64,000 bases of DNA from Undaria pinnatifida (GCA_012845835.1 JABAKD010000005.1:3829655-3893654), one strand, 5' to 3'. Counted from the stretch's first letter, positions 11,111 to 22,321 are shown. Notes: generated by a model not told the origin, from the sequence alone. Numbers and translations are program-made.

Positions 11111-11568
11111 GGTTGACCGCCAAAAACAAAACAAAAAACAAACTCTCCGTGTGTGGGGGGAGGGGGGGCTTTTGAGGGAAAACAACAAAAAAAAAAGGCG
11201 GCGGCTCTTGGAAAGAACCTCGTCGTCGAGACCTTTTTCCACCAACGCATCGCTTGGCACACAAACACCCTCCCTGCGGTCGGGAAAAAATCGCGGAGGG
11301 GGGGGGTGCTGTATGCTATTTTGCTTTATTTATTTTTTTACCCACGGCACGGTGGAGAGTTCATCGATTTTTTCTTTCGCTACTAATAACCAATCGGCAA
11401 GTGCCGTAAGCAACTAACCAGGTGACTTTAGTCAACAAGTCGGCTGGCGAAACCAGCTGACGGCCAGCCGGCCTGCCGACTTAAGTCGGGCGAGCGAGGC
11501 GAGCCGAGTTGCCTCCCGCCGGCAGAACGAGGGCCCGCCAGAAAAAGACAAATGCGCATCCCGCGCTA

Positions 11569-11660
11569 ACCCCTTCAGGACTGCAGTCCCAATTTGGGGA
11601 CAAATCACTTGAAAATAGAGTCATATGTAGGTTTCCGTACACTGCAGTACTAAAAGGGGT
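11569..11660 (+). mobile_element. R3 element (diverged)
   Basis: Opens taaccccttcaggactgcag, carries ggggacaaatcacttgaaaa and ends taaaaggggtttaag. The flanking TTAA is decayed. Confidence 0.6.
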
Positions 11661-11679
11661 TTAAGCACTCCTTCCTGCA

Positions 11680-11975
11680 ATTATGGACAATATGATAAGA
11701 TCAAGGGGCTGTTACAGACACAGGCCACCCTTTGCAGGTTTCTCTACTAGGCAGGTTCCACGTTGGTCACCCGCTTGTACTAGATAAGCTCTTGTATTGG
11801 CTCCACACACGCCACGGACGAACTGAATAGCGTTCAATTCCGCCAAGACAAAAGCATCATCCCCTTTTCCCTATACACATGCCTTCAAAGACGTGTGAAA
11901 CCCTTTTATTTCCAGCCGTATCCCATATATTACGCCTTGTTAAGCTCCCAGGGGAATACCATGACACTAGCCCAC
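11680..11975. repeat. Dispersed repeat shared with 61490-61790
   Basis: Common blocks are gccttcaaagacgtgtgaaa, cccttttat and taagctcccagg. The family is not recognised. No open frame is conserved between the two copies. Confidence 0.55.
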
Positions 11976-11989
11976 CCTGATGAGCCGTG

Positions 11990-12600
11990 TATGCAGAAAT
12001 ATGGAAGATTCGGCGAAGCACCGGTTCCACGATCTAGAACATGACTCGAAGATGTGGCTCTTCACAACATCCTCCCACACCTCTACTCTGCGAGGCTACG
12101 AAGCCTCAGGGAAAATGCTACAGCAGAAAACCTCAAACGAAGAACGGAAGACGGGAAGAAGGGTACAGAACACTCTAGCGAATGGCGGGATCGACGAGCG
12201 CGAGAGCTATCACTTCTGCAGATTAGCGAGGGAAACGGGGGCAGAGAAAAGGGAAATCGGGAACTATGCAAAAAAATAGAAACAATAACAAAATGCGAAA
12301 GCGCTGGGGTCGAAGGCGGAAGAGTCAAAAATCTCGCGAGCAAAACCCCAAGCAGTCGCGAAAGACGCACCAGAACGCGCTATGTACGAAACCCAACTCG
12401 CGCGCGCGGAATGAACACCGTGCCCCGCCCTGCGGGGGCGACGTCAAAACCGGGCGGAGAATTACCCGGAAAATCCCCCAAGGAAAGCTGAATCGAAAAC
12501 CCCAGAACAAAAACGAATGTCCCCCGAAGGAGCAAACTTCAAAACCGGGAAAATCGGATCAAAATACTCGAGGGCAGCAGTTGTGGCCTGAACGTCAACT
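11990..12600 (+). other. Basic, Arg/Lys-rich open frames, unassigned
   Basis: Two overlapping plus-strand frames (12054-12491 and 12266-12697) encode very basic peptides, such as KRRTEDGKKGTEHSSEWRDR. This is compatible with a decayed retroelement gag region, but there is no zinc knuckle or other motif. I do not assign a function. Confidence 0.25.
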
Positions 12601-13137
12601 AGCCACGTCCGCGCCTCGAGATTCATCTACGTCACTTTGTATCCCACGTGCAACTGATCTACCCCGACGGAGTTGTTGGAGGCACCAGGAACCTTGAACA
12701 CGCCTCCTGTCGGAGTCGTGCGGTGAGCCGGAGAGAGCGGATGCTTTGATCGGTCCCGGGTCGTCTAGGAAACGTACCAAGTACGAGTTCCCCGTCGATG
12801 GATGTGCGAGCGCTGATCTTCCCAAGCCACCACAAGCCGTCATCGGCTTTGTACCAAGAATTGGCCCCATTGGGGAGCACCGTGGTGCTGTAGTGCTGTA
12901 GTGGCGTAACCAGTCAACTCGCGGCACGTAGCCGTAGCCAAGTGCCAAGAAACGTTCGCTGTTAGCACGGGAAAGCTCCCGTTGTGCAGCTCCAATGCGC
13001 ATCTGCCGATACAGGCGGTTTGTCTGGCGGTGTTGGTTCGGAGTGCCAGCCCAGTAGAGCAAGATCTGCTGGCGTGAGAGCTGGAGGTCCATCTCCCGTT
13101 CCATAACAATCAACCCAATAAGTCGGATAGTCGGCAC
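12595..13137 (-). pseudogene. Repeat-borne ORF with a Tudor-like segment
   Basis: The minus-strand reading begins near 13137 in R7-type sequence and contains QQILLYWAGTPNQHRQTNRL, MRIGAAQRELSRANSERFLA, then after a frame change near 12870 WYKADDGLWWLGKI and, back in the first frame, YLVRFLDDPGPIKASAL. The pattern W-Y-x-A-x(3,5)-W-W-x-G-x-I followed by Y-x-V-x-F-x-D resembles Tudor/Agenet folds. From memory, similar proteins occur in many copies in brown algal genomes, which suggests a transposon gene. The frameshifts indicate a dead copy. Function unknown. Confidence 0.45.
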
Positions 13138-13523
13138 CTCCGGGAAAACGACTATTAATAACTATTTTTCCGACTAGTAACTAGTTGGTGACGTAAGTCG
13201 TACCGACTCGCAGCTCTACCGATTATTTTCTGAGGCTTTCCGAAGCTCCATACATACCCCACCCGAAAAAAAAAAAAGTGATTTCGAGAAAAAAATGGAA
13301 GTGTGATATTTTTACGGAGGACTACTGTAGTTGTCAAGACCCCCGACACGCACAAGAAAAAAACCCGTATCATACACATTCTCCTGCTTTTACTAAACAT
13401 TTTCTTGGCCCTAAGCACTACTCTGTACCTGGTATGTTGGAAGAGTACTGTATGGTACTAATCAGGACCCCCGATAGTATACGCAAAAAAGGCCAAATAC
13501 CTCTGTTTTTTCTAAAAAAAATT

Positions 13524-13845
13524 GACGCGTGCTGTGCGATAGAGGTGAGGTGCGCCACTATCTTTTTGTTTTTTTCGTCCTGAGGTTCGTCAATTCGGAA
13601 GCTTGAGACATGTCATTCTTAACCCCAAAAAATGATTTGTTGGAGATAAATAAAACTGCTGCTTCGTATATAACGTATGAAAAAAAAGAAAAAAACATGG
13701 CCTCGTAGGTACACGACGAGAATCGTCATGCAACATTCAAGGGGGGGGAGAAATTCTGACGATTTTGGGCTAAGGAGCCCCTTCTTTCAGAAACGATTTA
13801 CGCCAAAAAAAGGTATACCTTAGTAACTCTATCGTAGCGCGCGTC
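13524..13845 (+). mobile_element. R1 element
   Basis: Ends gacgcgtgctgtgcgataga and actctatcgtagcgcgcgtc. The interior is typical, with an unusually long A/T spacer. Confidence 0.8.
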
Positions 13846-13929
13846 TGCTACGACACTTGGTCCGGAGAACGACCCCGTGACTTGGGCATCCAACGTGACA
13901 TTTTTTTTGCGAAAAAAAAACAAGAAAAA

Positions 13930-14190
13930 AATGGAGTCATCCCTCGGCAGGAGATGTTGCATTTTTTTGGGGACCAAGCGTTTTTTTTTTTTCCGACCGA
14001 GTGAAGAGCTCGTCGTCAAGCGTCGAGCTACCGGTCGGTTTGTCCGATAATTTTTATTGCGAGTATACTTGTTTCAGGAGGGCTAAAAGTAGCGCAACGG
14101 TTAAGATTGGTCGGGTTTTGCGCGAAACGAAGAACGCCTTCGAAGTCATGGGTTCGGGTGAGATATCGAGCTCCTCAGACAGCGTGCGAC
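13930..14190 (-). mobile_element. R6 fragment
   Basis: gagtcatccctcggcagg, and later gcgaaacgaagaacgccttcg and gagatatcgagctcctcaga, are R6 pieces in reverse orientation. It is truncated on the right by R1-like sequence at 14190-14250. Confidence 0.55.
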
Positions 14191-14397
14191 GACAGAGAAT
14201 GCACCACTTTTTTTTTTTTTCCCTGAGGTTTCTCAATTTGGGAGCTTGATTAACCCAGTTTTTTTTTCCTTAATAATGTTGACGCACTCACGCTACACAC
14301 ACGCTACTGCTGTAATACACCTTCAAGCTCGTCGGATGGCCGAAAAAAAAAAAGTAAACGTTGGACGAAGTCGCAAAAAAACAAAGCAAAAAAAAAA

Positions 14398-14772
14398 CGC
14401 GTGCTACCATAGAGGTGCACCAGTTTTTTTTGCTCAATACTACCCCTCAATTTGGGAGCTTGATTAACCCCTTCACAACTGGAACCCCTTTTTGGGGACG
14501 ATTTTACTAGAAGTTAGTATGCGGAGGGATTTGGGGGCTCTAAAGGGGTTAAGAACTCTCCCAAAAAAACCGATTTGGAAGAAAAATCTCGTGGCGTGAG
14601 TCAAGAAAAAAAAAATGGCCTATTATTTTTTTTTTTCCGCCGATAGTATTAGTATAGTATTAGTATGGTATTAGTATAGTATTAGTAGATTGAGGAGCCC
14701 CGTCATTCAAAAACCATTTTCGCCAAAAAAAGGTATACCATAATACCTCTATCTTAGCACGAGTCCTCATCA
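14398..14772 (+). mobile_element. R1 element carrying an R3 insertion
   Basis: Left end acgcgtgctaccatagaggt, right end cctctatcttagcacgagtc. It contains an R3 element at 14464-14552 and an expanded AGTATTAGTAT microsatellite (14641-14692). Confidence 0.8.
14464..14552 (+). mobile_element. R3 element nested in R1
   Basis: Flanked by TTAA on the left (gattaacccc) and right (ggggttaag). It runs from CCCCTTCACAACTGGAA to GGGGGCTCTAAAGGGG. TTAA duplication with short CCCCTT ends is what piggyBac-type elements leave. Confidence 0.75.
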
Positions 14773-15149
14773 TGATGGGACCTCAGAAATTTCTCAGAAT
14801 TTTGCGACGCCCCCTATCGTGCGATGCGTCTAGCAGACAGTAATCAGGGCCCCCGGCATACGCAAAAAAAGAAAATATATATATATGTATATATATACAC
14901 CCCTCTGTTTTTACTAAATCTGTTTGGTCCTGCAACACCATGTTTCCCCCGTAAATACTTGTAGCCGAAAAGTAACGATCCCGTGTCTTTTATAGTGTGT
15001 GCAAGGTGAAACTTGTTTTTCTTTTTGCGAAAAAAAAAATGAAAATTCCGAAGATTTTGGGTTGTGTAAAGAACCCCCCCCCCCCTCCCCCTCCCCGGTC
15101 ATTCAGGAAGACGTTTCAGCCTAAACATGCCGGCCGCCTCGGTCGCACG

Positions 15150-15690
15150 TGTCGTCATTTTTTCCCTCACGGAGCGACCAAGCAAGCGGGCCCCCATGGA
15201 GTTGGAATGGGCGTTGTTGTTGCCGCATCAACCCAGCTCAAACTTGCACCAGTTTAGCTAGACCACCAAGCAAGCAGGAACCCCTATGGAGTCGGAATGG
15301 ACGTTGCTGTTGCACCAGCCCCAGTTCGAACTTGCACCAGATTAACTGGAGCGATTTGTTGGGACAAGTCGCAAACAAAAACAAATCACGCACGCACGCA
15401 CACACGCACGCGCACACACACCACCAGTCACAGTTAAAGATGCCGTTATAACCGACGGGCCCTGAAAAAACAGAATGGACCCTTGCTGTTGCATCAGCCC
15501 GGGTTATCGGCTTGAACCGACTCAGCTGGAGGCGATTACTAGGTAGGACAGCCTTAAACATACAAACAAACAAACAAACAAAAACACGCACGCGCACACC
15601 ACCAGTTACAGTTGGTTGAAGTTGAAGTTGTAAGCCAACGAGCCCTACGACTCAGAATGGATGACGCTGTTGTTGTTGCCGCGTGCTACG
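15150..15690. repeat. Degenerate tandem repeat of 100-190 bp units
   Basis: Four units share GAATGG-ACGTTGCTGTTGC, then CCAGTTCGAACTTGCACCAG or relatives. Units lie near 15200, 15290, 15470 and 15650. A (AC)n and CAAA-rich stretch separates some. Confidence 0.55.
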
Positions 15691-15805
15691 TACGATAGAG
15701 GCATTCGTATCAAAGCACTTACTTTTTGTCTGAAACGGTTTTCTGAATGACTGGGCTCCTTAAATCTCAAAAAATCGTCGGAAGTCCGTTCTATTTTTTT
15801 TCGCG
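15690..15805 (-). mobile_element. R1 fragment
   Basis: Left end gcgtgctacgtacgatagagg, then ctgaatgactgggctcctta and aaaatcgtcgga. It is cut off by the R2 element that follows. Confidence 0.65.
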
Positions 15806-16225
15806 ATGGACTGATTCTACGACACTCCACCGCAAAAACAGTGATTTAGTTAACGAAGGTTTCATGGCTGCTCGACACGAGGAAGGAAAAGAGGAAGGAT
15901 ACTGCTGCAAAAAAAGTTTTTTTTGTTTTTCTTCATCCTCCGGTAGATGGGGAAAAAAAAATCTCGAGCTCACCACACTTCCACGTATTGTTTCCGTACA
16001 CGCCGTGCGTCGATTTAACTCGATTGCCTTCGCAATCCAGCGCTAGCCGGCGCGAAAAGAAATTATCCGTATATTTTCTTGTGTGCGAAGGACTATCATG
16101 TCGAACGATGACCGTCGGGGTGTCGAGGGACACCCACCGTATTTCAGGAGGTACGGCCGGGAGCTGGTTTCAAAACCGGCGATTTCGTTAACGAAAAGTT
16201 GGGGGGGGCTACCGTAGTAAGACTC
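15806..16225 (+). mobile_element. R2 element carrying a SINE insertion
   Basis: gactgattctacgacactcc opens it and gggctaccgtagtaagactc closes it (near 16225). Inner R2 sequence is interrupted at 15917-16054 by the SINE-like retroposon. Confidence 0.75.
15917..16054 (-). mobile_element. SINE-like retroposon, copy 2
   Basis: On the minus strand it begins CGCGCCGGCTAGCGCTGG and ends CATCTACCGGAGGATGAAG with an A-rich tail. It sits between aaaaaaag and gaaaagaaa of the R2 host, so the target duplication may be about AAAAG. Confidence 0.65.
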
Positions 16226-16239
16226 GTAACCACTATACC

Positions 16240-16375
16240 ACCATGGCGACCGACATGTTATGTATGATACCGTATAATCAATGTTATACGATATGGTATG
16301 TATGATATGATATAATACGATATGATATGATACTGTATGATATCACATGATACGATGTCCATTATATCATATGAT
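16240..16375. repeat. ATGATAC/ATGATAT low-complexity repeat
   Basis: Short units such as gatatgatataatacgatat run for about 135 bp between an R2 element and R2-like sequence. Confidence 0.7.
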
Positions 16376-16469
16376 AGGTTTCTGTGGGGCTACCGTCGTA
16401 AGACTCACGGTTTTGGTTGTGCACCTGTCAATAGGCCGTGGGATGGTTCGTGGAGTAGCAGTTATTGGG

Positions 16470-16768
16470 GTCGCGTGGTACGGCAGAGAGAGGTGTACCC
16501 CTTTTTTTTTGCTGAGGTTCTCCAATTTGGGAGCCTAAGACCTCTCCGAAAAAAAAAAAACTAATTCAAAAACAAAACTAAAACTAGCTACAACAGTATG
16601 TACCGGGTGAACACGTCCCATGGCCTGCTTGCTTACTGTAGGTAAACACACGACGAAAGTCATGCCAAAAGAAAATGACCTATTTCAGACGATTTTGGGT
16701 CAAGGAGCCCCCGTCACTCAGAAACGATTTAGGCCACAAAAAGGTATACCTTTATCGTAGCACGCGTC
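16470..16768 (+). mobile_element. R1 element
   Basis: Decayed left end gtcgcgtggtacggcagaga; good right end ctttatcgtagcacgcgtc. The interior is typical (ccatggcctgc, gacgattttgggtcaaggag). Confidence 0.75.
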
Positions 16769-16785
16769 TGGGGGAGGTATCTAAA

Positions 16786-16880
16786 GCTCCCTTCACCTCT
16801 GGAAACCGTTTTTTTTTGTCAAAAATCTACTTGAAATTAGTACAGTGAGGGATACTGGGGCACTAAAGGGGGTTACTTAG
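16786..16880 (+). mobile_element. R3 element (TTAA decayed)
   Basis: ctcccttcacctctggaaacc ... cttgaaattagtacagtgag ... ggcactaaagggggtta. A 5' R1 scrap follows at about 16920-16985. Confidence 0.6.
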
Positions 16881-17099
16881 GCCAAGAGCCCTCCAGGGAA
16901 GAAAAGCCAGTGCGCCTCAGCTACGATAGAGGTGCTACCACGTTTTGTTTTTGTTTTCTGGGTTTCCTCAGCTTGGGGGGGCAGGGGGGCAGGGGGGAAG
17001 GGGGGGAGGGGGAAGGGGGGGCGTCCTGCCCATGAGACTGAAGTCTGGGTCTGGCCATCATCGTCTAGAATTTGTGGGCCTACCAATGGCCGTCGCAAG

Positions 17100-17690
17100 A
17101 TAGCGTAAGACCGCCCTGACTTCTTCGCCATGTTGCGTTCTCTCCCCAGTGCCATTGACGGTGCACTTGATACCCTCTATGAGCCCAATGCCGTCTTTAC
17201 TCAGTTCCTAGGGTTTGCCAGTATGACATGTTTTCTCTTGTCCTTCCCTTGCTTCCACTTCTTGCCTTGTTTTGTCTTGTTTTTCTTGTGATTTCTTCTC
17301 TTTCCTTTCCTTTTTCGTTTTTTGCCTTCTTTCCTCGTATTTCCTTTATCTTCTTATCTTTTCTTTGTTTCTTTCTCCAATTGACTTGCGTCTGTCGTGC
17401 GCATACGTAGTGATAGGTACTACGTGCAATATATACGTGGTAGTCTTTATTGGGTGGCAAGCGGTATAGTCGGTTATACGAGCCTGGCACACCGTAGGCT
17501 GACTCCCGATTTCACTTTTTATATGTATCTGGTGGAGGCATGAATTGCGTCAGCTGTGATATATGCGTGTACCACCTTTGGTTTGTTTGTGCTTTTACCC
17601 TGGCGTATTCCTCAGCTCCAGAGTGACTGGAGCCTGTCTTGTGACCACGGACTTGATCATGCGAGTTAATGTGAGAACAGCAACAACAAT
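17100..17690. other. No supported gene
   Basis: A short plus-strand open frame starting at 17130 (MLRSLPSAIDGALDTLYEPN) looks protein-like but runs into a CT-rich tract (17225-17400) and stops. It has no family motif, so I leave it as unassigned. Confidence 0.25.
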
Positions 17691-17691
17691 A

Positions 17692-17895
17692 CCCCACCCA
17701 CAAAACTGAATTAGCCAAAAAATGGTATACCTTAACACCACTATTATTACCCATTTATTTTCTGAGGCTCCCTCGATCGAGGAGCTCTATACACCACCCA
17801 CAAAACTGATTTAGCCAAAAAATGGTATACCTTAATAAACACCATTATTATTGCCCATTTCGTTCCTAAGGCTCCCTTCCTCACTCGAGGAGCTC
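17692..17895. repeat. Two-copy tandem duplication (about 100 bp), R1-derived
   Basis: Both units contain aaactgatttagccaaaaaa, tggtatacctta and gctccctcgatcgaggagct-like ends. The sequence resembles R1 termini. Confidence 0.65.
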
Positions 17896-17919
17896 TTTTT
17901 TTTCTCCATCCCATTTATT

Positions 17920-18060
17920 ATCCTCGCATAACTCTCTTCGCGCTCCCTCCCAGTAGTTGTAGTAACTCAGATCCGGGGTCACATAGCGGGCCCTCCTCCC
18001 CCCTCCCCACTACGGTACGTGCCTTCGTTTTATCGCGAGAATAGTTCAGCATTTTTTGCT
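17920..18060 (+). repeat. Dispersed repeat, also at 19880-20060 (-) and 31480-31700 (+)
   Basis: Shared block gtaactcagatccggggtca, a C-rich run and gccttcgttttatcgcgag. There is no coding consensus among the three copies. Confidence 0.6.
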
Positions 18061-18306
18061 CCCCTCGTCGACTTGCGTCGAGTTGTACCATATACCTTGT
18101 TATTTATTCGATTTCATCGTAAAAAAAAAGCGATGCAATACATCAGCATTAACTTGTATGGCATTACCTATTCCTTACTGCAACGGGCAATAAATTTCCG
18201 TGGTCCCTAACACGCCAATGCCGTCGTCGTCATGGTGCATTACAGGCTTACTCTGTGTCCATTGTTGTTACTGCTATTGCTTAGGTGTTGACTCATGAAA
18301 AAGCTT

Positions 18307-18418
18307 ACTATTACGGGGGACCCTAGTAAATAGGACCTACGGTGGACACAAAAACCCATATATTCATCTATTTTTGATAACAATATTTGGTCCTATTTAC
18401 TATCGTCCTCCGCAATAA
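18307..18418. mobile_element. R5 element (112 bp fold-back)
   Basis: Begins tattacgggggaccctagta and ends tttactatcgtcctccgcaata. The arms (TAGTAAATAGGACC and its complement) can pair over most of the length. A second copy lies inside the R2 element at 20.2 kb. Confidence 0.75.
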
Positions 18419-18424
18419 CAACGA

Positions 18425-18545
18425 GCGGCCGGTGTATCACGCAGCTTGCAAAGATGAGTATCGACCCTAAAAATTTTGTCGAACTCACCATTGACGTTGT
18501 CGGAACAGTTTTGCAAAATATCATGCTCCAGGGTATAAAAAAATA
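18425..18545 (+). repeat. Y repeat, copy 2
   Basis: cacgcagcttgcaaagatgag leads into an open frame reading MSIDPKNFVELTIDVVGTVL. It is the best preserved of the Y copies. Confidence 0.6.
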
Positions 18546-18859
18546 AAACAGTATGAAATGGGATGGGATGGAATTCCGACTATACTTTTTTCGGTAGGTT
18601 ATTAAGGAGTCCCGGAATGCAGAAAATGCGTATTTTGCCAAAAGTGAAGGTATAGAGCTCCTCAATCTAGCAACCACCCACAGAAGGCGAAAAAAATGGC
18701 GCACATCTGCCGTACGTAGCACGTGTGTGTATGTCCGGTATCATCTGCACCGTCGATGTGACTGTATGCAAGGTGCACGCACGCTCGGAGAAAGCGCACG
18801 ATTAATTTTTGCATTCTCTGTGTGGGACATTGTCTCGTCTCGGCTGCTATTATTTGTCC

Positions 18860-19270
18860 TAGGTCGGAAAGTACGCACGTTGCACATTATGGCGTGTGCG
18901 GCATTGATCGCATGTCTTCCGGTATATGTTGTCGGTAAGGTCGGAACACTCGCACACACGTTGCACGTCCGAGTGTTGTGCAGGAATCCTGCACCCGAAG
19001 GCTTTCGTATGCAACGTCGGAACACATATATATGTCTTATGGTACCTTGCACGAAACCCAATCCGCACGTGGCACGATTTTTTGTAGGTCGGAACGCACA
19101 GGCACACGCACACGTTGTACGGTCTGTTTGCCACAGGCCACATCCCCGGAATTTTGTCTCGAAGGAGTCGGAGTGCGCACACGTTGCATGGATGGCCTGG
19201 CCTGCACATGCATGCGGCATATCATCTCCCAGAAAGGTTTTCTAGGCAAGACGTCTCGGGCACCCCGCGC
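18860..19270. repeat. Degenerate tandem repeat, about 75-80 bp period
   Basis: The motif aggtcggaac...cgcacacgttgcac recurs near 18860, 18937, 19015, 19087 and 19167. Long open frames on both strands here follow from the GC-rich repeat and are not called. Confidence 0.6.
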
Positions 19271-19439
19271 GTGCACACACGTTTAAGCGCACCGCCACCG
19301 CCAGTCGGGACCCCACGGTGTGTCCAGCTGCCCGCGCCCGCTCGTCTCACTCAGACGCGTGCTGTTTATTATACAACGCACAGAACAAGTATAAGCACTC
19401 CTTGCTAGGGGTGCAAATAAACACACTCCATAAAAAGTC

Positions 19440-19775
19440 GACGAGGTATTAGCACTTTTTGGCTGAAAAAAAATCTGAGCGACGGGGTTTTAGAGCCCCC
19501 GAACCCCTCCCTACACTAATTCCAAGTAACTTTTCCTTCCCCCCAGAAGGGGTTTCCAGTTGTAGAAGACGTTGACCCAGAACCATCGGAATTCTCATTC
19601 TCGTTTCCGCAATATGGTTGTTTTGCACACCTGTGCCACGGGTTCTGTTCATCGGATTTTGCGCTCTACAGTTTTTGCTCAAAATCGGTTTTTTGGGAGG
19701 GGGTATAGAAGTCCTCCTTGAGCATCCACCCTCAGAAGGCAAAAAAAGAGCCGGCGCACCTACACCGTGGCGGGT
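19440..19775 (-). mobile_element. Diverged R1 element with an R3 insertion
   Basis: The R1 body is in reverse (agcactttttggctg, atcggttttttgggagggg, ccgtggcg), interrupted by R3 at about 19487-19575 (ttttagagcccccgaacccc to ggtttccagttgtagaag). Confidence 0.6.
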
Positions 19776-20169
19776 GGTAAGCAAAACAGCCTGATAAGCT
19801 ATTAAAAAAAATAAAAACAAAATGAAGACCCAAGGAATCAACTGCTGAGAGCACTTAGCAGCGCGGTTAGGCACGATTTCGATGCGAGTCAACGAGGGAA
19901 AAAGAACTAGCCGTAATATTCCCGCGATAAAAACGAAGGCACGTACAAGTATCGTTGTGGGAAAGGGGGGGGGGGGAAGAGCCTGCTTGTACTGACCCCG
20001 GGTCTGAGTTAGGCCTACGGAGCGAGCATGAGAAAGGAGAAAAGTGCGACGATGATGGAAGGTATGAGCGAAACAAACAAAACATCCCGTACGGGCTGGC
20101 CTGGGTGTTTTTTGCCGGATTAGTTGCGCGGGTGTGCCCGGCGGCTTGCCGTTTCTCGTTGTACTTTTA

Positions 20170-20545
20170 AGACTGATTCTACGATAGCCCCCCCCCCCCG
20201 AAAAAAAAAAACTATTACGGGGGTCCCTAGTAAATAGGACCTACGGTGGACACAAAAACCTATATATTCATCTATTTTTGCAGACAATATTTGGTCCTGT
20301 TTACTATAGTCCTCCGTAATAAAACCGGCGATTTTCTCAAACAAACGTTTCGTTGCTGCTCGATACGAGGAAGGGTGCTATGAAAAGGACATCTTCACAT
20401 ATTTTCTTCTTTGCGAAGGGCTATCGACTAATGGCGTCGGGTCGGCAAGGAGCACCGTATTTCAGGAGATACGGCCGAGAGCTGGTTTCGAAAACCGACG
20501 ATTTCGTTAAAGAAAAGTTGGGGGGGCTACCGTAGTAAGATTCTT
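20170..20545 (+). mobile_element. R2 element carrying R5
   Basis: gactgattctacgatagccc opens it; aagttgggggggctaccgta closes it. An R5 element (20211-20322) sits just after the left terminal repeat. Confidence 0.8.
20211..20322. mobile_element. R5 element nested in R2
   Basis: Nearly identical to 18307-18418 (tattacgggggtccctagta ... atagtcctccgtaata). The low divergence suggests recent mobility. Confidence 0.8.
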
Positions 20546-20847
20546 AACATTTCAAGAGTTTCCCTCCCCCCCCTTTCAACATGCTATACCCCCCCCCCCT
20601 CGGGATTTAACGCCAACCACATCGGACCCGAATGGGGAAGCTACGAATTTCAACACTTTTATCAAGTAAAAAAAGTCGACAACACGCAACAATGGTAACA
20701 ACAACGTTGAACTATCCCTATTTTCGTTGTTTTCGGCTATTTTCGTTACACGTTTTAGGCCTTGAGTGCGTATGAATAGGTTTTTTCGCATGCATTTCTT
20801 TCTAAACCCAGTTGTAGGGTGAGGTGTAATACGAGTATAAAGCTTAT

Positions 20848-20942
20848 TAACGCCTTTTAACAACTGGAAACCCGTTTTATTGGGGATAAATCACTTGAAA
20901 TTGGTGCAGAGAGATATTTGGGGGGCTCTGCAGGGTTTAAGA
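20848..20942 (+). mobile_element. R3 element
   Basis: ttaacgccttttaacaactg to ggggctctgcagggtttaag. The left TTAA is intact; the right one is TTTAA. Confidence 0.7.
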
Positions 20943-21037
20943 GACAAGGTTCTATTTTTTTTTTGTGCCATCGGTACCGTAGCGCACGGTCTCACTCATT
21001 GTGATCGCCGCCCTTATCCCACTGTATCTCCGCCTTG

Positions 21038-21298
21038 GACGAATGCTACGATAGAGGTATACCGTTTTTTGGCTTAAACGTTTTCTGAATGACGGGGCTC
21101 CTTAATTCCAAAATCGTCGGAAATACGCCATTTTTGTTTTGCGCGATTCTTGTTGTGTATCTAGGCCATGGGATTGTTAATCCGGTATATAGCAGTTTTG
21201 ATTTTTCTCTAAATCATTTTTTTGGGAGAGGTCTTAAGTTCCCAAATTGAGGAGCAGAATTAGAAAAAAAATGGTGCACCTCTATCGTAGCACGAGTC
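21038..21298 (-). mobile_element. R1 element
   Basis: Well-preserved ends gacgaatgctacgatagagg and cctctatcgtagcacgagtc, and a clean interior of 261 bp. It is close to the family consensus. Confidence 0.85.
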
Positions 21299-21650
21299 TT
21301 TAGCCGAACACCAAGGGTACGCTATTAGTAGGGGGGATGTTATGAGGGTGTGATGATGTTATGATGATGTTATGACACCCCCTCGTTTATCACTACCCCG
21401 TTTGAGCCACTCGCACGACCGACTCTGTACCTCACTGACACAAGCGTACCTAAAGATGGTTTCAACGGCGCTGTGTAGCTTACAGTTCCATTGCGGATTT
21501 TATCGCAAAATAAAAACAGCGCGATCGCAATATAAAAACAGCGCGCAAGCCTAAGACCGCCAAGGAACAGGGGGTCAACGCGTGAGAATGACCCCCCCAT
21601 CCACTGCAAAAAATGGCCTCAAAAAGTGAACCTCCTTCCGTAGTCTTGGC

Positions 21651-21745
21651 CTGCGGTCGCGGGGGCTCAGGCGGACGGCGCCGTGAAGGAAAAGCAGCTG
21701 CACGAGGAGTGCAAGCTTCGGGCACCTTCCCACATGTTGGAGACA
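21651..21745 (+). pseudogene. Decayed duplicate of exon 3
   Basis: ggctcaggcggacggcgccg and aaggaaaagcagctgc align with the exon at 22807 (ggctcaggcggacggtgccg, aagcaaaagcagcttg). The splice acceptor AG has become GG and a 2-nt insertion sits near its start. It may be a remnant of tandem duplication. Confidence 0.5.
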
Positions 21746-21777
21746 TATAGGCACTCTGATATATATATAACCCTGGC

Positions 21778-22038
21778 GAGTCTTCCCACGGCAGGCGTGC
21801 GGCAGATTCTAAGAAGTTTCTGAGCTCCTAAAGTTGAGGAGCTCAGAAAAATCTCACCGAAAACATGACTTGGAAGGCATTCGTTCGCGCGACCCGACCC
21901 GATGTTTTTCTATGCCCTAGCAATTAACACACAAATTGTACGCGTAAAATCATCGACCTAACCGATAGTTCCACACCTGAGGAGCCAGAAAAAAACGCCT
22001 GCCCCAAAAATTGCCAAACCCATACCGTGGGATGACTC
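21778..22038 (+). mobile_element. R6 element
   Basis: Ends gagtcttcccacggcagg and ataccgtgggatgactc. Inside are ctgagctcctaaagttgaggagctc (a hairpin) and cattcgttcgcgcgacccg. Confidence 0.8.
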
Positions 22039-22052
22039 TATCTCTTACCCTG

Positions 22053-22321
22053 GACGCGTGCTACGCTAGAGGTATACCTTTTTTTGGCGAACATGGTTTG
22101 TGAACGACAGGAGTCATCAACCCAAAATCGTCGGAAACAGGCCATTTTTTTTTTTTTGGTGCGTGATTCTTGTTGTGTACCTAGGCCGTGGGGTTGTTAA
22201 TCCGGAATGTAGCGGTTTGTATTTCTTCTTTAATCAGTTTTAGGGAGAGAGTTGTCTTAAGCTCCCAAATCGAGGGGTAGTATTAAGAAAAAAGGTGGTG
22301 TACCTCTATCGTAGCTCGCGC
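22053..22321 (-). mobile_element. R1 element
   Basis: gacgcgtgctacgctagagg to cctctatcgtagctcgcg, 15 bp after an R6 element. Confidence 0.8.

Larger units (their letters stand above)
11378..13226. mobile_element. Long element with R7-type ends
   Basis: The left 200 bp (11378-11565) and the right 130 bp (13095-13226, ending gactcgcagctctacc) match the two halves of the R7 copy at 52326-52743. In that copy the halves are joined by only about 150 bp; here they enclose about 1.5 kb. The extra interior includes an R3 element at its left edge and a decayed minus-strand open frame. It could be a longer relative of R7 or a nested insertion. Confidence 0.45.

Noticed and set aside
18727..19286. Long open frames on both strands (up to 172 residues)
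   Set aside because: They overlap a degenerate 75-80 bp tandem repeat, are open on both strands and have no domain or splice signals.
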